Assembly (NCBI GenBank): GCA_963799105.1
Contig: CAWCVR010000010.1
Span: 558,001 to 622,000, forward strand
DNA length: 64,000 nt
DNA from: CAWCVR01 sp963799105
GTDB lineage: Bacteria > Acidobacteriota > Terriglobia > Bryobacterales > Bryobacteraceae
Reading direction: 5' to 3'
Part shown: one piece after another, positions 35,415 to 44,207 of the stretch
How the letters are laid out: the number at the start of each line of letters is the position of its first letter
Numbering within the stretch: position 1 is the stretch's first letter
Program-made: the position numbers and the translations under genes
Notes under the pieces: generated by a model
What the model was told of the DNA's origin: nothing
Databases searched by the model: none
Seen by the model: only the letters and a program-made list of their open reading frames with translations

Positions 35415-35811
35415 TGAGTTTTTCTCCAACAATTTGAAAGCGGGCTCATCGGGAAGAAGTTGTAAGCGGCACTACGCTCAGCCGGATTCGCGGAAGCTAT
35501 CAAACGCGGATTTACTATAGCACTTTCCAGCCCCGGCGGCAATCGCCCATTTCGGTCATGAAGACATATGGCTTAAGAGGATAGGGGGAATTCCGTGGCC
35601 GAGGGCCAGCCCGAAAGCCGGCTCTTCCGGGCGGTTCCGGCGCCGGCTTTCGCCCGGCCGGTTTTCTCACGGCTTCCGGGCGCCGGCGAAGACCTGGTGC
35701 CTTGACCGCGAGATACCGTTCCTTTGCCACGGGCCGCTCGCTCACGCTCGCGGTTCTGGCCCCGGCGTCCGCCCGGCCGGCTTCCTCACGGCCCCCGCCG
35801 CCGGCGAAGAC
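35415..35811. other. Intergenic region with repeat C4 and inverted GC motifs
   Basis: No coding sequence is supported. 35420-35600 is AT-richer leader sequence of the RNA-binding protein gene. 35600-35700 holds GCCCGGCCGG-type inverted motifs also seen around 35770. The rest is repeat C4. Confidence 0.6.
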
Positions 35812-35817
35812 CTAAGC
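35699..35817. repeat. Family C dispersed repeat, copy C4
   Basis: It contains CCGTTCCTTTGCCACGGGCC and CTCACGCTCGCGGTTC as in C1. Read on the minus strand, it begins with the TAG stop of the small membrane protein gene followed by GTCTTCGCCGG. The middle hairpin is degraded relative to C1. Confidence 0.75.
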
Positions 35818-36195
35818 GGCCCGGGAACCGTGGTCTCGCAGGATCCAGTTACCCACTCCCACGGCGCACCCCAGCACCGCCACGCGGACATACACGGCCG
35901 GATGCATCCGCGGATCTCCGGCGATCTGGCGCAACAGGCCGAACGCCGCGCTCGCGGCGCAGAGCGCGAAATACAGCCGCTCGACCGCATGCCGCGACGC
36001 CGCGGCCAGCGTCAGCAACGCCGCGGTCACCAGAAGGTATACCGCCGCCAGCACCCACGACGACACCGGCGACGCCGCCCCGAGCGGCCGCACCACGGTC
36101 ACGAAACCGGCCAGCGCCACCACCCAGAACACCATCGTGTGCACCAGCGCGATGACGGCCCGCTTGCGATTGGTGAGAATCACGTAGCGCTTCAC
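35812..36195 (-). CDS. Small polytopic membrane protein
   Basis: 127 residues with four hydrophobic segments (about 14-34, 44-63, 72-90 and 95-115) and a basic N-terminus (VKRYVILTNRKRA). No family recognised. The GTG start overlaps the fucosidase stop by 4 bp (GTGA), so the two genes are co-transcribed. Its TAG stop is the first triplet of repeat C4. It may be an inner-membrane protein linked to fucose-containing glycan use, but the link is only positional. Confidence 0.75.
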   Translation of the reverse strand: MKRYVILTNRKRAVIALVHTMVFWVVALAGFVTVVRPLGAASPVSSWVLAAVYLLVTAALLTLAAASRHAVERLYFALCAASAAFGLLRQIAGDPRMHPAVYVRVAVLGCAVGVGNWILRDHGSRAA

Positions 36196-37769
36196 GGCAG
36201 CGTCAATCCCTCGATCTTGAACACCCAGGCCGGGCCGCCGGAGGGCTGGGCAGGCAGTTTGATCCTCAAGCCCCGTTCGTCCTGCGTGAACTCCAGCGCG
36301 CCCGGGTGTCCCAGCAGCGTCACGGCGGCGGCCTTGCCGGCCGGGCTGCCGGCCGCCAGCGAGGCGACCACGGCATCGCCCGCGGGCCACGCCGAGGCGA
36401 TGGCGTAGAGCGCGCCTCCCCTGGTGGTGAAATGATAACCCGGCGGCCCCTGGGGCCCGGTCTCCAGGCACCTGGTCCATGGGCGCGTGCCGTAGATGGC
36501 TTCGCCGTTGGTGTCCAGCCAGGCGCCGATCTTCAGCAGCACCTCCTGCTGGTCCGGCGGAATGGAGCCGTCGGCCATCGGCGATATGTTGAACAAGTAG
36601 AAGCCGCCCTTGCTCACGGTGTCGATCAGCCGGCCGATGATGGCGTCCGCGCCGGCCAGGCGCAGGCCGTCGATGTAGCTCCAACTGTTGCCGCCGATGG
36701 GATCGTCCACCATCCACGGCCCCGGACGAATGCCCGCCGGCGACCGCGCGCCGACCTTTTCGAAATCGACGATCGACCCGATCTGCCTGGTGTCGTCGTT
36801 GCTGGGCGCATAGGCGTTGAACTTGGTGGCGAGCGAGACCTCTTTGTGCCACTCCAGGGCGCGGTTGTAATAGTAGGCCGCGATGTGGAGTTTCAGCGGA
36901 TCGAGCAGGCGGAGGTTGGCGCCGTTATCGAACCACAGGAGGTCGGGCTGGTACTTGTCGATGAGCTCGAGGTTGCGATTCACCCAGTCCGTCAGGAAGC
37001 GCGTCTGCGCGGCGTCGCTGCGGTCCGCCACGTTGTAGAACGCCGCCCACGCCGGGTCGAAAAGATCCGCCCCGGCGGCCTCCAGGCGCGCACGAATATC
37101 GGGCGTGGGATTGACGAAGGTGAAGTTTTCGACGCCGTGGTTGGATACGCCGTACCGCAGTCCCCGCTTGCGGACCGCCGCCGACAGTTCGCCCACGATA
37201 TCGCGGTGCGGGCCCATTTTCCGGGAGTTGAACGGGGTCACGGCGCTGTCCCAGAGAGCGAAGTTGTCATGGTGCTCCGCCATGCCCATCACCAGGCGCG
37301 CGCCGGATTTCCGGAAGAGCGCGGCCCAGGCGGCGGGATCCCATTTCGCCGCCGTGAACAGCGGGATGAGGTCCTTGTACCCAAACTTCTCCTGCGGCCC
37401 GAAGTGCGCGGCGTGCCACTCCGCCTCGGCGGCGTACATGTGCTTCTCGTACCACTCGTTGTGATGGGCCGCCACCGAGAAGACGCCCCAGTGCATGAAG
37501 ATGCCGAATTTGGCATCCTCGAACCAGGTGGGCGTGCGATAGTTCTTCTCGAGGGACTCCCAGGTTGGCGCGAACGGGCCGCGGGGCATGGGCCTGGCGA
37601 CCGCCTTGTCCGCCGCCTCGACGATGGCCGGCGTGGCCGGCGGCCCCATCACCCCATAGTCGTAAGGGCCGGTATTGGTTACGCCCATGCGGTCCGGCCT
37701 GGGAGGCTGGTTCTGGGCGGCGAGACCGAGCGCCAGCGCGGGCAAGAGGAAAGCGGCTCCGGGTGTCAT
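36192..37769 (-). CDS. Alpha-L-fucosidase, GH29
   Basis: The enzyme cleaves terminal alpha-L-fucose from glycans. After a signal peptide (MTPGAAFLLPALALGLAAQ), so a periplasmic or secreted location, the GH29 barrel opens with WFEDAKFGIFMHWGVFSV, and contains YAKH-like HHDNFALWDS and the nucleophile motif LLWFDNG, where Asp281 is the expected catalytic residue. A C-terminal beta domain follows. 525 residues is usual for the family. The ATG at 37769 is chosen because the longer frame runs into repeat A6. A sugar permease of the fucose-permease type lies at the right edge of the window, though not adjacent. Confidence 0.93.
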   Translation of the reverse strand: MTPGAAFLLPALALGLAAQNQPPRPDRMGVTNTGPYDYGVMGPPATPAIVEAADKAVARPMPRGPFAPTWESLEKNYRTPTWFEDAKFGIFMHWGVFSVAAHHNEWYEKHMYAAEAEWHAAHFGPQEKFGYKDLIPLFTAAKWDPAAWAALFRKSGARLVMGMAEHHDNFALWDSAVTPFNSRKMGPHRDIVGELSAAVRKRGLRYGVSNHGVENFTFVNPTPDIRARLEAAGADLFDPAWAAFYNVADRSDAAQTRFLTDWVNRNLELIDKYQPDLLWFDNGANLRLLDPLKLHIAAYYYNRALEWHKEVSLATKFNAYAPSNDDTRQIGSIVDFEKVGARSPAGIRPGPWMVDDPIGGNSWSYIDGLRLAGADAIIGRLIDTVSKGGFYLFNISPMADGSIPPDQQEVLLKIGAWLDTNGEAIYGTRPWTRCLETGPQGPPGYHFTTRGGALYAIASAWPAGDAVVASLAAGSPAGKAAAVTLLGHPGALEFTQDERGLRIKLPAQPSGGPAWVFKIEGLTLP

Positions 37770-37816
37770 AGAGGGCTGTTTCGACCAGTGTAGCGGACTG
37801 GGGTGCGCGTTAGTTT

Positions 37817-37954
37817 TGTGGACGGTTCCCGGGGGCCGGATACCCAAAACCGCGCGGGACGGGGCCGTGCCGGTGTTCGATCGCGGAATCGAGCGCTTGC
37901 CACTGGAAAGAAGCCGGCCAGGGGGCCGGCTGCGGACGAGGGCGTCCGCCCCAC
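37817..37954. repeat. Family A dispersed repeat, copy A6 (degraded left end)
   Basis: The right half is intact (GCCGGCCAGGGGGCCGG, then GCGGACGAGGGCGTCCGC and a CCCCAC end). The left end keeps only CGCGCGGGACGGGGCCGTGC and a partial GTGGACGG. The core shares GCCACTG with A2 and A5. Confidence 0.75.
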
Positions 37955-38043
37955 AATATGCGGCATTGCGGCCAGACTCCGCCTCGGCCACCGGTTTCCG
38001 GCCGTGAAGGGCATTCTGGCCGGTCTATGGTAGTGCCGGAACG

Positions 38044-39778
38044 TCAGCGGCGCGCCAGGGACAAGCGGAACGCGGCCATCTCTTCTCCGTTGCGAACCAG
38101 CAGGACGTCGCCGGCCAGCGCCGGGTGGTTCCAGGTCTTGCCCTCGATGGCGGGGAACCGCGCGATCTCCCTGAACTGGCCGGGGACCGCCGCGACCAAC
38201 GCCAGTTCGCCTTCCTCCGACAGCACCAGCAGCAGGTCCTGATCGGGCAACAGGACTAGCTGCCCGCCGCCGTAGCGTCCACCCTTCCACTGGCGCTTGC
38301 CGTCCTTGAGGTCGATGCACGCCAGGATGCCGCCGTCGATTCCGAAGGCATGGCCATGGTGTACGACGAAGTCGTTGAAGTAGGGCTTCAGCCCGAGCGA
38401 TGTCCAGCGCTCTTCGGCAGTCCATCCGCCGGGTCCCCGCGCGACGGCGAGGAGGCGTGTGCCCAATCCTCCGGCCATGGAGTTGGTAGTGATCAGGACG
38501 CCGCCGTCCTCCGTCAGGGCCGGCTCCAGGATGGCGAAGCCCGGCCATGAGTTCTTCCAGAGAACGCCGCCGTCGGCGGGCGCGACGCTGGTGGCTCCGG
38601 CGTCGCTCAACAGCAGGACCTGCGGCACTCCGCCGATGGTCAACAAGTGCGGGGAACTATAGCTGCCTCCGCCGTCCGGGCCGAACCAGCGCGGATTGCC
38701 GGTGGCGAGGTCGTAGGCGGCGAGCCGGCCGGCGGCGGCGGCTATGACGAGGCCGTCAACCACCAACGGCGAGCCCGCGAAGCCCCACATCGGGACCTTC
38801 ACGCCGGCGTCGGACGCGGCGTTGCGCGACCACACCACGGCGCCGTTACCGGCGTCGAGCGCGTTCAGGATTCCGGTCGCGCCGAAGGTGTATACGCGGC
38901 CGTTGGCGAGTGACGGCGTCGCGCGCGGACCGGGGCCGGCATTCGACTCCCAGAACCGGGCGGCGTCGCGGTGTCTCCATACCGGCTTGCCGGTGGCCAC
39001 GTCGTAGCAGGCGACCACCTCGTCGCTACCGCGCTGCTCCTGGGTGTAGAGCAGGCCGCCACCGACCGCGAAGGACGACCAGCCCGGTCCGATCGGCCGC
39101 CGCCAGAGGTTGACCGGCGGCGACTTGGACCAGTCCGTCTCGATCCGCACGCCGGGAATGACGCCGTCGCGATGGGGTCCGCGAAAGCCGGGCCAGCCGG
39201 CGCCCGTCTCCGCCGCTGCCGGAGCCGCCGGGAACGCCATCGGCTCTTCGGCGGCTTGGGCCAGGAGCCGCTGTTCGGAAGTCTTCGCCCAACGCCACGC
39301 AAGCTCCGAACCGGCGCCGGAAATGCCATTGGTCCGCAGGAGCGCCCACACACCGCACGCCAGCAGGATGGCCGCAACCAGAGTCAGGCGCCGAGGTCCG
39401 GCAGAGAGGCGCCGGCTGGCCACCGCCCAGACGACCAAGGCGACGCTCACGACCGGGATGGCATAGATGGGGAACATCATCCCCATCATCCCGTTCGCGA
39501 TCGAAGCGTCGACGATGAGCCTTGTCGCGACCATGCGCGACGATCATCAGGACCACGGCGCCCCAGCGCTCGACCCAAGGCGCACGGCTGAAGAAAGCCC
39601 ACCACACGACGATCGCCAACGCGCCCAAGAGTCCGCCAAGGATTCCGAAGGCCCCGACCGCCGGCACGACGATGGGTACGACAAACCTGACCAGGCACAG
39701 CAGCCCTGCGGCTACCACGCCGGGCCACAGCCGGAGCGGCTTCCGGGGAGTCGGTTCATCGGTCTGTGCGATGGGCAT
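38044..39778 (-). CDS. Membrane-anchored PQQ-type beta-propeller protein; one +1 frameshift
   Basis: Ignoring one base at 39535, the frame from the ATG at 39778 (MPIAQTDEPTP) gives about 577 residues. Four transmembrane segments lie within residues 20-140, then a periplasmic PQQ-like beta-propeller: WPGFRGPHRDGV, then blades such as VVACYDVATGKPVWRH, ILNALDAGNGAVVWSR and LACIDLKDGKRQWKGG. The repeated GKxxW motifs are diagnostic of PQQ-like repeats. The first frame ends its conserved part at VVLMIVA, and the second resumes immediately at MVATRLIVDAS. Whether it binds a quinone cofactor or is a BamB-like scaffold is unclear; no catalytic Asp/Ca2+ site is obvious. Confidence 0.85.
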
Positions 39779-40121
39779 ATCAGACCGATACTCTCCGAAC
39801 GGGCGATTTGTTCCCTTTTTCTGGACGGGATGGCGGACCCATCCACCAAGGGGGGCGGCGAGTTGAAGTGGCCGGGCAACCGGGAAGCCGCCGGATGGTG
39901 GAAATGCCGTCGGGCAACACACCCCCCGGAACCCACGCCGGGACCGTTCCACAGAGCCGTCCGGCGGCGCTGGATGCCCGCCGATGTCCCGGCGCAACCG
40001 GGGGAGTGGGCCGATTGCCAGGCGCTTCCCGGGCGGGACGCGATTTGCCGGATTGCCACACAACGGCGCGCGCCGGGGGATCGGGTTCTCTCGCGATTCC
40101 GGCCTGTTCCCGCCTGTTACC

Positions 40122-42098
40122 ATGGCTAACTGGATCGTCATGAACAGCCGCCCACTCCCTTATGCCGTGACCATCGGATGCAGTTCCGCGCTGTTGTTCG
40201 TGGTCGAGCCCATCATGGCCAAGGCGATTCTGCCGCGGTTCGGCGGGTCGGCCGGCGTGTGGGTGGCCTGCATGCTGTTCTTTCAGATGACGCTGCTCGC
40301 GGGATATCTGTACTCGTTCTGCATAACGCGCTACCTGGGCGCGGGGGCGCGCACCGCGGTTCATATCGCGCTGGTGATGGCGAGCCTGGCGGTGCTGCCG
40401 CTGCGGCCGCGGACCGGGGCGGCGGCCGGGCATCCCACGCTGGAGATCGTGCTGCTGCTGGCGGCCTCGGTGGGACTGCCGTTCTTCGTGCTCTCCACCA
40501 CCGGCCCGCTGGTGCAATGGTGGTACGCGGGGCGGCGGGCCGCGCAGTTCCCGTACCGGCTGTTCGCGCTGTCGAATGCCGCCAGCCTGGCGGCGCTGGT
40601 GGCGTACCCGGTGGTGGTCGAGCCGGCCTTTCCTCTCAAGGCGCAATTGCGGTGGTGGACGGGCGGCTACCTGGTGGTGGCGGCGCTCGTGGTGCTGGGC
40701 GCCATCGCCAACCGCCGGTGGGGCGGCGGCGGCGAGAGCGATGCCGCGGACGGGGCGGATGCGGCCAGCCGTCCGCTGCTGTGGATCGCGCTGGCGGCGT
40801 GCGCCTCCACGCTGTGGCTGGCGACCTCGAATTACCTCAGCCAGAACGTGGCCGCCATCCCGTTCCTGTGGGTGCTGCCGATGGGGACGTACCTGCTCAG
40901 CTTCATTCTGTGTTTCGAGTGGGAGGGCTGCTACCGCCCGGCCTGGTTCCGCTGGCTGCTGCCGGTGGCCTGGCTGGCGGTGGGCTCGCGGATCGGCATC
41001 GCGGGTTCGGCCGCCAACCCGCGGCTGGACCTGCCCATTCTCCTGGCGGGGTTGTTCGTGTGCTGCATGTTCTGCCACGGCGAACTGGCCCGCACCAAGC
41101 CCGCGCCGCGGCAGGGTCTGGCGTTCTTCTACCTGATGGTGGCGGCGGGCGGCGCGCTGGGGGGCGTGTTCGTCGCCGTGGCCGCGCCCAGCGTGTTCCG
41201 GACGTTCCTGGAACTGCCCATCGGCATCGTGGGTTCGGTGTTCCTGGCGCTGGTTACGTTGTGGGGGATCCCCCCGGGCCGGCGGTTGCTCCGCCTGGCA
41301 GTGGTCGCAGCGGGCGCGTTTGTGTTCGCTTCGACGTTTTCCGGCGGCGATACGAACCTGGTCCGGGAGCGCAATTTTTACGGAACGCTACGCGTCACCG
41401 ACAGCGGCGAGGGAGACCGGGCGGTGCGGAAACTGTTCAGCGGCCGGACGGTGCATGGCGTGGAATTCCTGTCGCCGGGGCGCAGGCGGCAGCCGACCGC
41501 GTACTACGGGGAGCGGAGCGGGGCCGGCATCGCGCTGGGGACGCCGCAGATTTCCAGCCGGCGCGTGGCCATCGTCGGGCTGGGCGCCGGAACGCTGGCC
41601 GCCTACGGGCGGAAGGGCGATGTCTTCCGCTTCTACGAGATCAATCCGGCGGTGATTCACGCCGCCTCGGAGTACTTCCACTTCCTGGGAGATTCGGAGG
41701 CGGCGACGGACGTGGTAGAGGGCGACGGCCGCCTCGAACTCGATCGGGAGCCGCCAGCGAGCTTCGACGCCATCGTGCTGGACGCGTTCAGCGACGACGC
41801 CATCCCGGTTCACCTGCTGACCCGCGAGGCATTCGAGATGTACTTCTCGCGCCTGCGCCCGGGCTGCCCGCTGGTGATTCATCTGACCAACCGCTACCTG
41901 GACCTGAACCCGGTGGTGGAGGCGGTGGCCGGGGCGCTGCATAAGGGCGTGGCGCGGATACACAGCGCCCGCGATGCGGACTCCGAGACGCTGTCGGCGG
42001 ACTGGGCGGTGGTGTCGGATTCGCAGCCGGGGCAGCCGCCGCGCGCCGTGCGCCCGTGGACCGACGACTTCAGCAATCTGTTCCAGGCGTGGAGGTAG
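40122..42098 (+). CDS. Membrane protein fused to a spermidine-synthase-like domain
   Basis: The 658-residue product has ten or more hydrophobic segments in residues 10-420. A soluble Rossmann domain of spermidine-synthase type follows, with VAIVGLGAGTLAAYG, then FYEINPAVI, VEGDGRLEL and IVLDAFSDDAIPVHLL. The GxGxG loop and the Asp/Glu positions match nucleotide-binding sites of aminopropyltransferase/methyltransferase folds. Proteins of this fused architecture are widespread but poorly characterised; the substrate is unknown. The start is either the ATG at 40122 or the in-frame ATG at 40140; neither has a clear ribosome site. Confidence 0.85.
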   Translation: MANWIVMNSRPLPYAVTIGCSSALLFVVEPIMAKAILPRFGGSAGVWVACMLFFQMTLLAGYLYSFCITRYLGAGARTAVHIALVMASLAVLPLRPRTGAAAGHPTLEIVLLLAASVGLPFFVLSTTGPLVQWWYAGRRAAQFPYRLFALSNAASLAALVAYPVVVEPAFPLKAQLRWWTGGYLVVAALVVLGAIANRRWGGGGESDAADGADAASRPLLWIALAACASTLWLATSNYLSQNVAAIPFLWVLPMGTYLLSFILCFEWEGCYRPAWFRWLLPVAWLAVGSRIGIAGSAANPRLDLPILLAGLFVCCMFCHGELARTKPAPRQGLAFFYLMVAAGGALGGVFVAVAAPSVFRTFLELPIGIVGSVFLALVTLWGIPPGRRLLRLAVVAAGAFVFASTFSGGDTNLVRERNFYGTLRVTDSGEGDRAVRKLFSGRTVHGVEFLSPGRRRQPTAYYGERSGAGIALGTPQISSRRVAIVGLGAGTLAAYGRKGDVFRFYEINPAVIHAASEYFHFLGDSEAATDVVEGDGRLELDREPPASFDAIVLDAFSDDAIPVHLLTREAFEMYFSRLRPGCPLVIHLTNRYLDLNPVVEAVAGALHKGVARIHSARDADSETLSADWAVVSDSQPGQPPRAVRPWTDDFSNLFQAWR

Positions 42099-42290
42099 GA
42101 GAACCGGCAGGGCGGCGGGGCGGCAGGGCGGCGGGGCGCCGGAGCCTCGCCCGCCACTGTCCGACTTCGGACGCCCGGTCTCAAAACGGGACACTCGGAC
42201 GGGCGAATCCCCTGATTTGACTGCGGTTTAGGGCCAGCCGGGTTAGGTCCCCGGATTGCTCTCGTGAGAAGCTTGAACCGCGAGGCCTAC
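42099..42290. other. Intergenic region with short GGCGGGGCGGCAG tandem
   Basis: A GGGCGGCGGGGCGGCA unit occurs about twice at 42108-42140. A TCCGACTTCGGA hairpin lies near 42160. The rest is an unremarkable leader of the TolC-like gene. Confidence 0.5.
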
Positions 42291-44207
42291 ATGTCAACAA
42301 TCCTGCGCCGCACCACCCGGCGCGCGCTTCTCATGACGCTGCTGCCGTGGCTCCTGGGCGCGCAGACCACCCATATCGCGGTGCTGCCGCCGCCCCCGGC
42401 GCCATTGGGCTTTCTGACGGCGCGCTACAAGCCGCGGATGGTGCCTTCGGTCAACCTGAACAACTCGGGCCGCCTGGCGTCGCTGATCCGCTCGGGCACG
42501 TTGTATCTCTCCGCGCAGGACGCCATCGCGCTGACGCTCGAGAACAACATCGATATCGAAATGCAGCGCTACGGCCCGCTGATGGCGCGCGAGGACGTCC
42601 GCCGCGCCGAAGTCGGCGGCGCGCTGCGCTCGCCCACGACGCCCATCGTCCCCGGACCGCAGAGCGTGAGCCTGGCGGGAATCAACGTGAGCGGCAGCAT
42701 GGCGTCGGGCGCGGGCGTGGGATCGGGCGGAGGCGTCACCGGCCTGCTGGGCTCCTTCGTGCCGCAGACCGACCCGGTCCTGTCCCTTTCCGCCAGCCTG
42801 GGCCACAGCACCTCGCCCGAGAGCAATATCATTGTGGACCAGACCAATTTTCTGGTGCAGGGCTCGCGCGCATTCAGCCTCGGCTACAGCCAGCAATTCA
42901 TGACCGGCGCCGCCTTCAGCGTTTCCTTTTCGGCGTCGCGCGGCACCACCAACAGCCCCAGCACGCTGCTCAACCCCGTCAACAACGGCACGCTCAGCAT
43001 GAACGTTTCGCAAAACCTCCTGCAGGGATTCGGCGCATCGGTCAACACGCGCTACATCCGCATCGCGCGCAACAACGCCAAGGTTACGGACTTGCAGCTC
43101 AAGCAGCAGGTCATCACCACCGTCTCGGCGGTGCTGAACCTGTATTGGGACCTGGTGGCGTTCCACGAGGATGTCCGCCTCAAACAGCAGGCGCTCGAAG
43201 CGGCACGCAAGCTATACGAAGACAACCGGAAGACGGTGGAGGCCGGAGGGGTGGCGGCCATCGAAATCACGCGCGCGCAGGCCGAGATTCCGGCGCGCGA
43301 GCAGGATGTGCTGATTGCCCAAACCAACGTGCTGCAGCAGGAGATTGTGCTCAAGAACGCGCTCAGCCGCCGCGGCATCGAGGACCCGCTGCTCACCGAC
43401 GCCTCCATCGTGCCGCTCGACCGGATCGAGGTGCCCGATACCGAGGAACTGCCGCCGGTGAAGGATCTCCTGGCGCAGGCGCTGGCCGCGCGGCCCGACC
43501 TGCAACAGAACCGCATCAACTGGGAGAGCCAGCGCCTGGTGCTCAAGGGCGACAGGAGCGCGCTCAAGCCGTCGCTGCAAGCCTTCGCCGCCTTCGCCAA
43601 CCACGGCCAGGCCGGCGTTCCCAACCCGGGCAACGTGGATAACGAGTACGGCGTTCCCGACCCGTTCTACCTGGGCGGCGCGGGCACCATGGTGGGACAG
43701 CTCTTCCGCCGCAATTTCCCGGATTACGCCGCCGGCGTTTCGCTCACCATCCCCATCCGCAACCGCGCCGCGCAGGCCGACTACGCGGTGGATCAACTGC
43801 AGGCGCGGCAGCAGGAGCTGCAACTGGAAAGGAGCGTCGCGCAGGTGGGGGTGGACGTGCGCAACGCGGTCATCGGGCTGCGGCAGGCGCACGTCCGCTA
43901 TGAAACCGCCCGGCGAACCAAGCAACTGGCGGACGAGACGCTGGCGGCGGAGCGGAAGAAGTACGAGTACGGCAAGTCCACCAACGCCCTGGTGATCCAG
44001 GCGCAGCGCGACGTGGTCGCGGCGGAAAGCGAAGAGGTGCAGGCGATGGCCAACTACACGCACAACCGCATCGCCTTCGAAGGCGCATTGGGCGCGACGC
44101 TGGAGCGCTACCGCATCGAAATGGACGAGGCCGCCGCGGGCCGCGTCGCCCGCCAGAGCGCGCTGCCGGAACGACTGCCGGGGAAAGAGAATGGAGGCCG
44201 CCCATGA
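42291..44207 (+). CDS. TolC-family outer-membrane efflux-like protein
   Basis: The 638-residue protein follows the TolC plan: a signal peptide (to about 25), a leading segment LIRSGTLYLSAQDAIALTLENNIDIEMQR, and two long coiled-coil repeats. The first contains AARKLYEDNRKTVEAGGVAAIE and the second AERKKYEYGKSTNALVIQAQRDVV; both precede beta strands. Such proteins form trimeric channels across the outer membrane for exporters. It is unusually long because of Gly/Ser-rich insertions near residues 120-150. The stop overlaps the ATG of a second TolC-like gene (ATGA), so both are co-expressed. No membrane-fusion or pump gene adjoins. Confidence 0.88.
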   Translation: MSTILRRTTRRALLMTLLPWLLGAQTTHIAVLPPPPAPLGFLTARYKPRMVPSVNLNNSGRLASLIRSGTLYLSAQDAIALTLENNIDIEMQRYGPLMAREDVRRAEVGGALRSPTTPIVPGPQSVSLAGINVSGSMASGAGVGSGGGVTGLLGSFVPQTDPVLSLSASLGHSTSPESNIIVDQTNFLVQGSRAFSLGYSQQFMTGAAFSVSFSASRGTTNSPSTLLNPVNNGTLSMNVSQNLLQGFGASVNTRYIRIARNNAKVTDLQLKQQVITTVSAVLNLYWDLVAFHEDVRLKQQALEAARKLYEDNRKTVEAGGVAAIEITRAQAEIPAREQDVLIAQTNVLQQEIVLKNALSRRGIEDPLLTDASIVPLDRIEVPDTEELPPVKDLLAQALAARPDLQQNRINWESQRLVLKGDRSALKPSLQAFAAFANHGQAGVPNPGNVDNEYGVPDPFYLGGAGTMVGQLFRRNFPDYAAGVSLTIPIRNRAAQADYAVDQLQARQQELQLERSVAQVGVDVRNAVIGLRQAHVRYETARRTKQLADETLAAERKKYEYGKSTNALVIQAQRDVVAAESEEVQAMANYTHNRIAFEGALGATLERYRIEMDEAAAGRVARQSALPERLPGKENGGRP

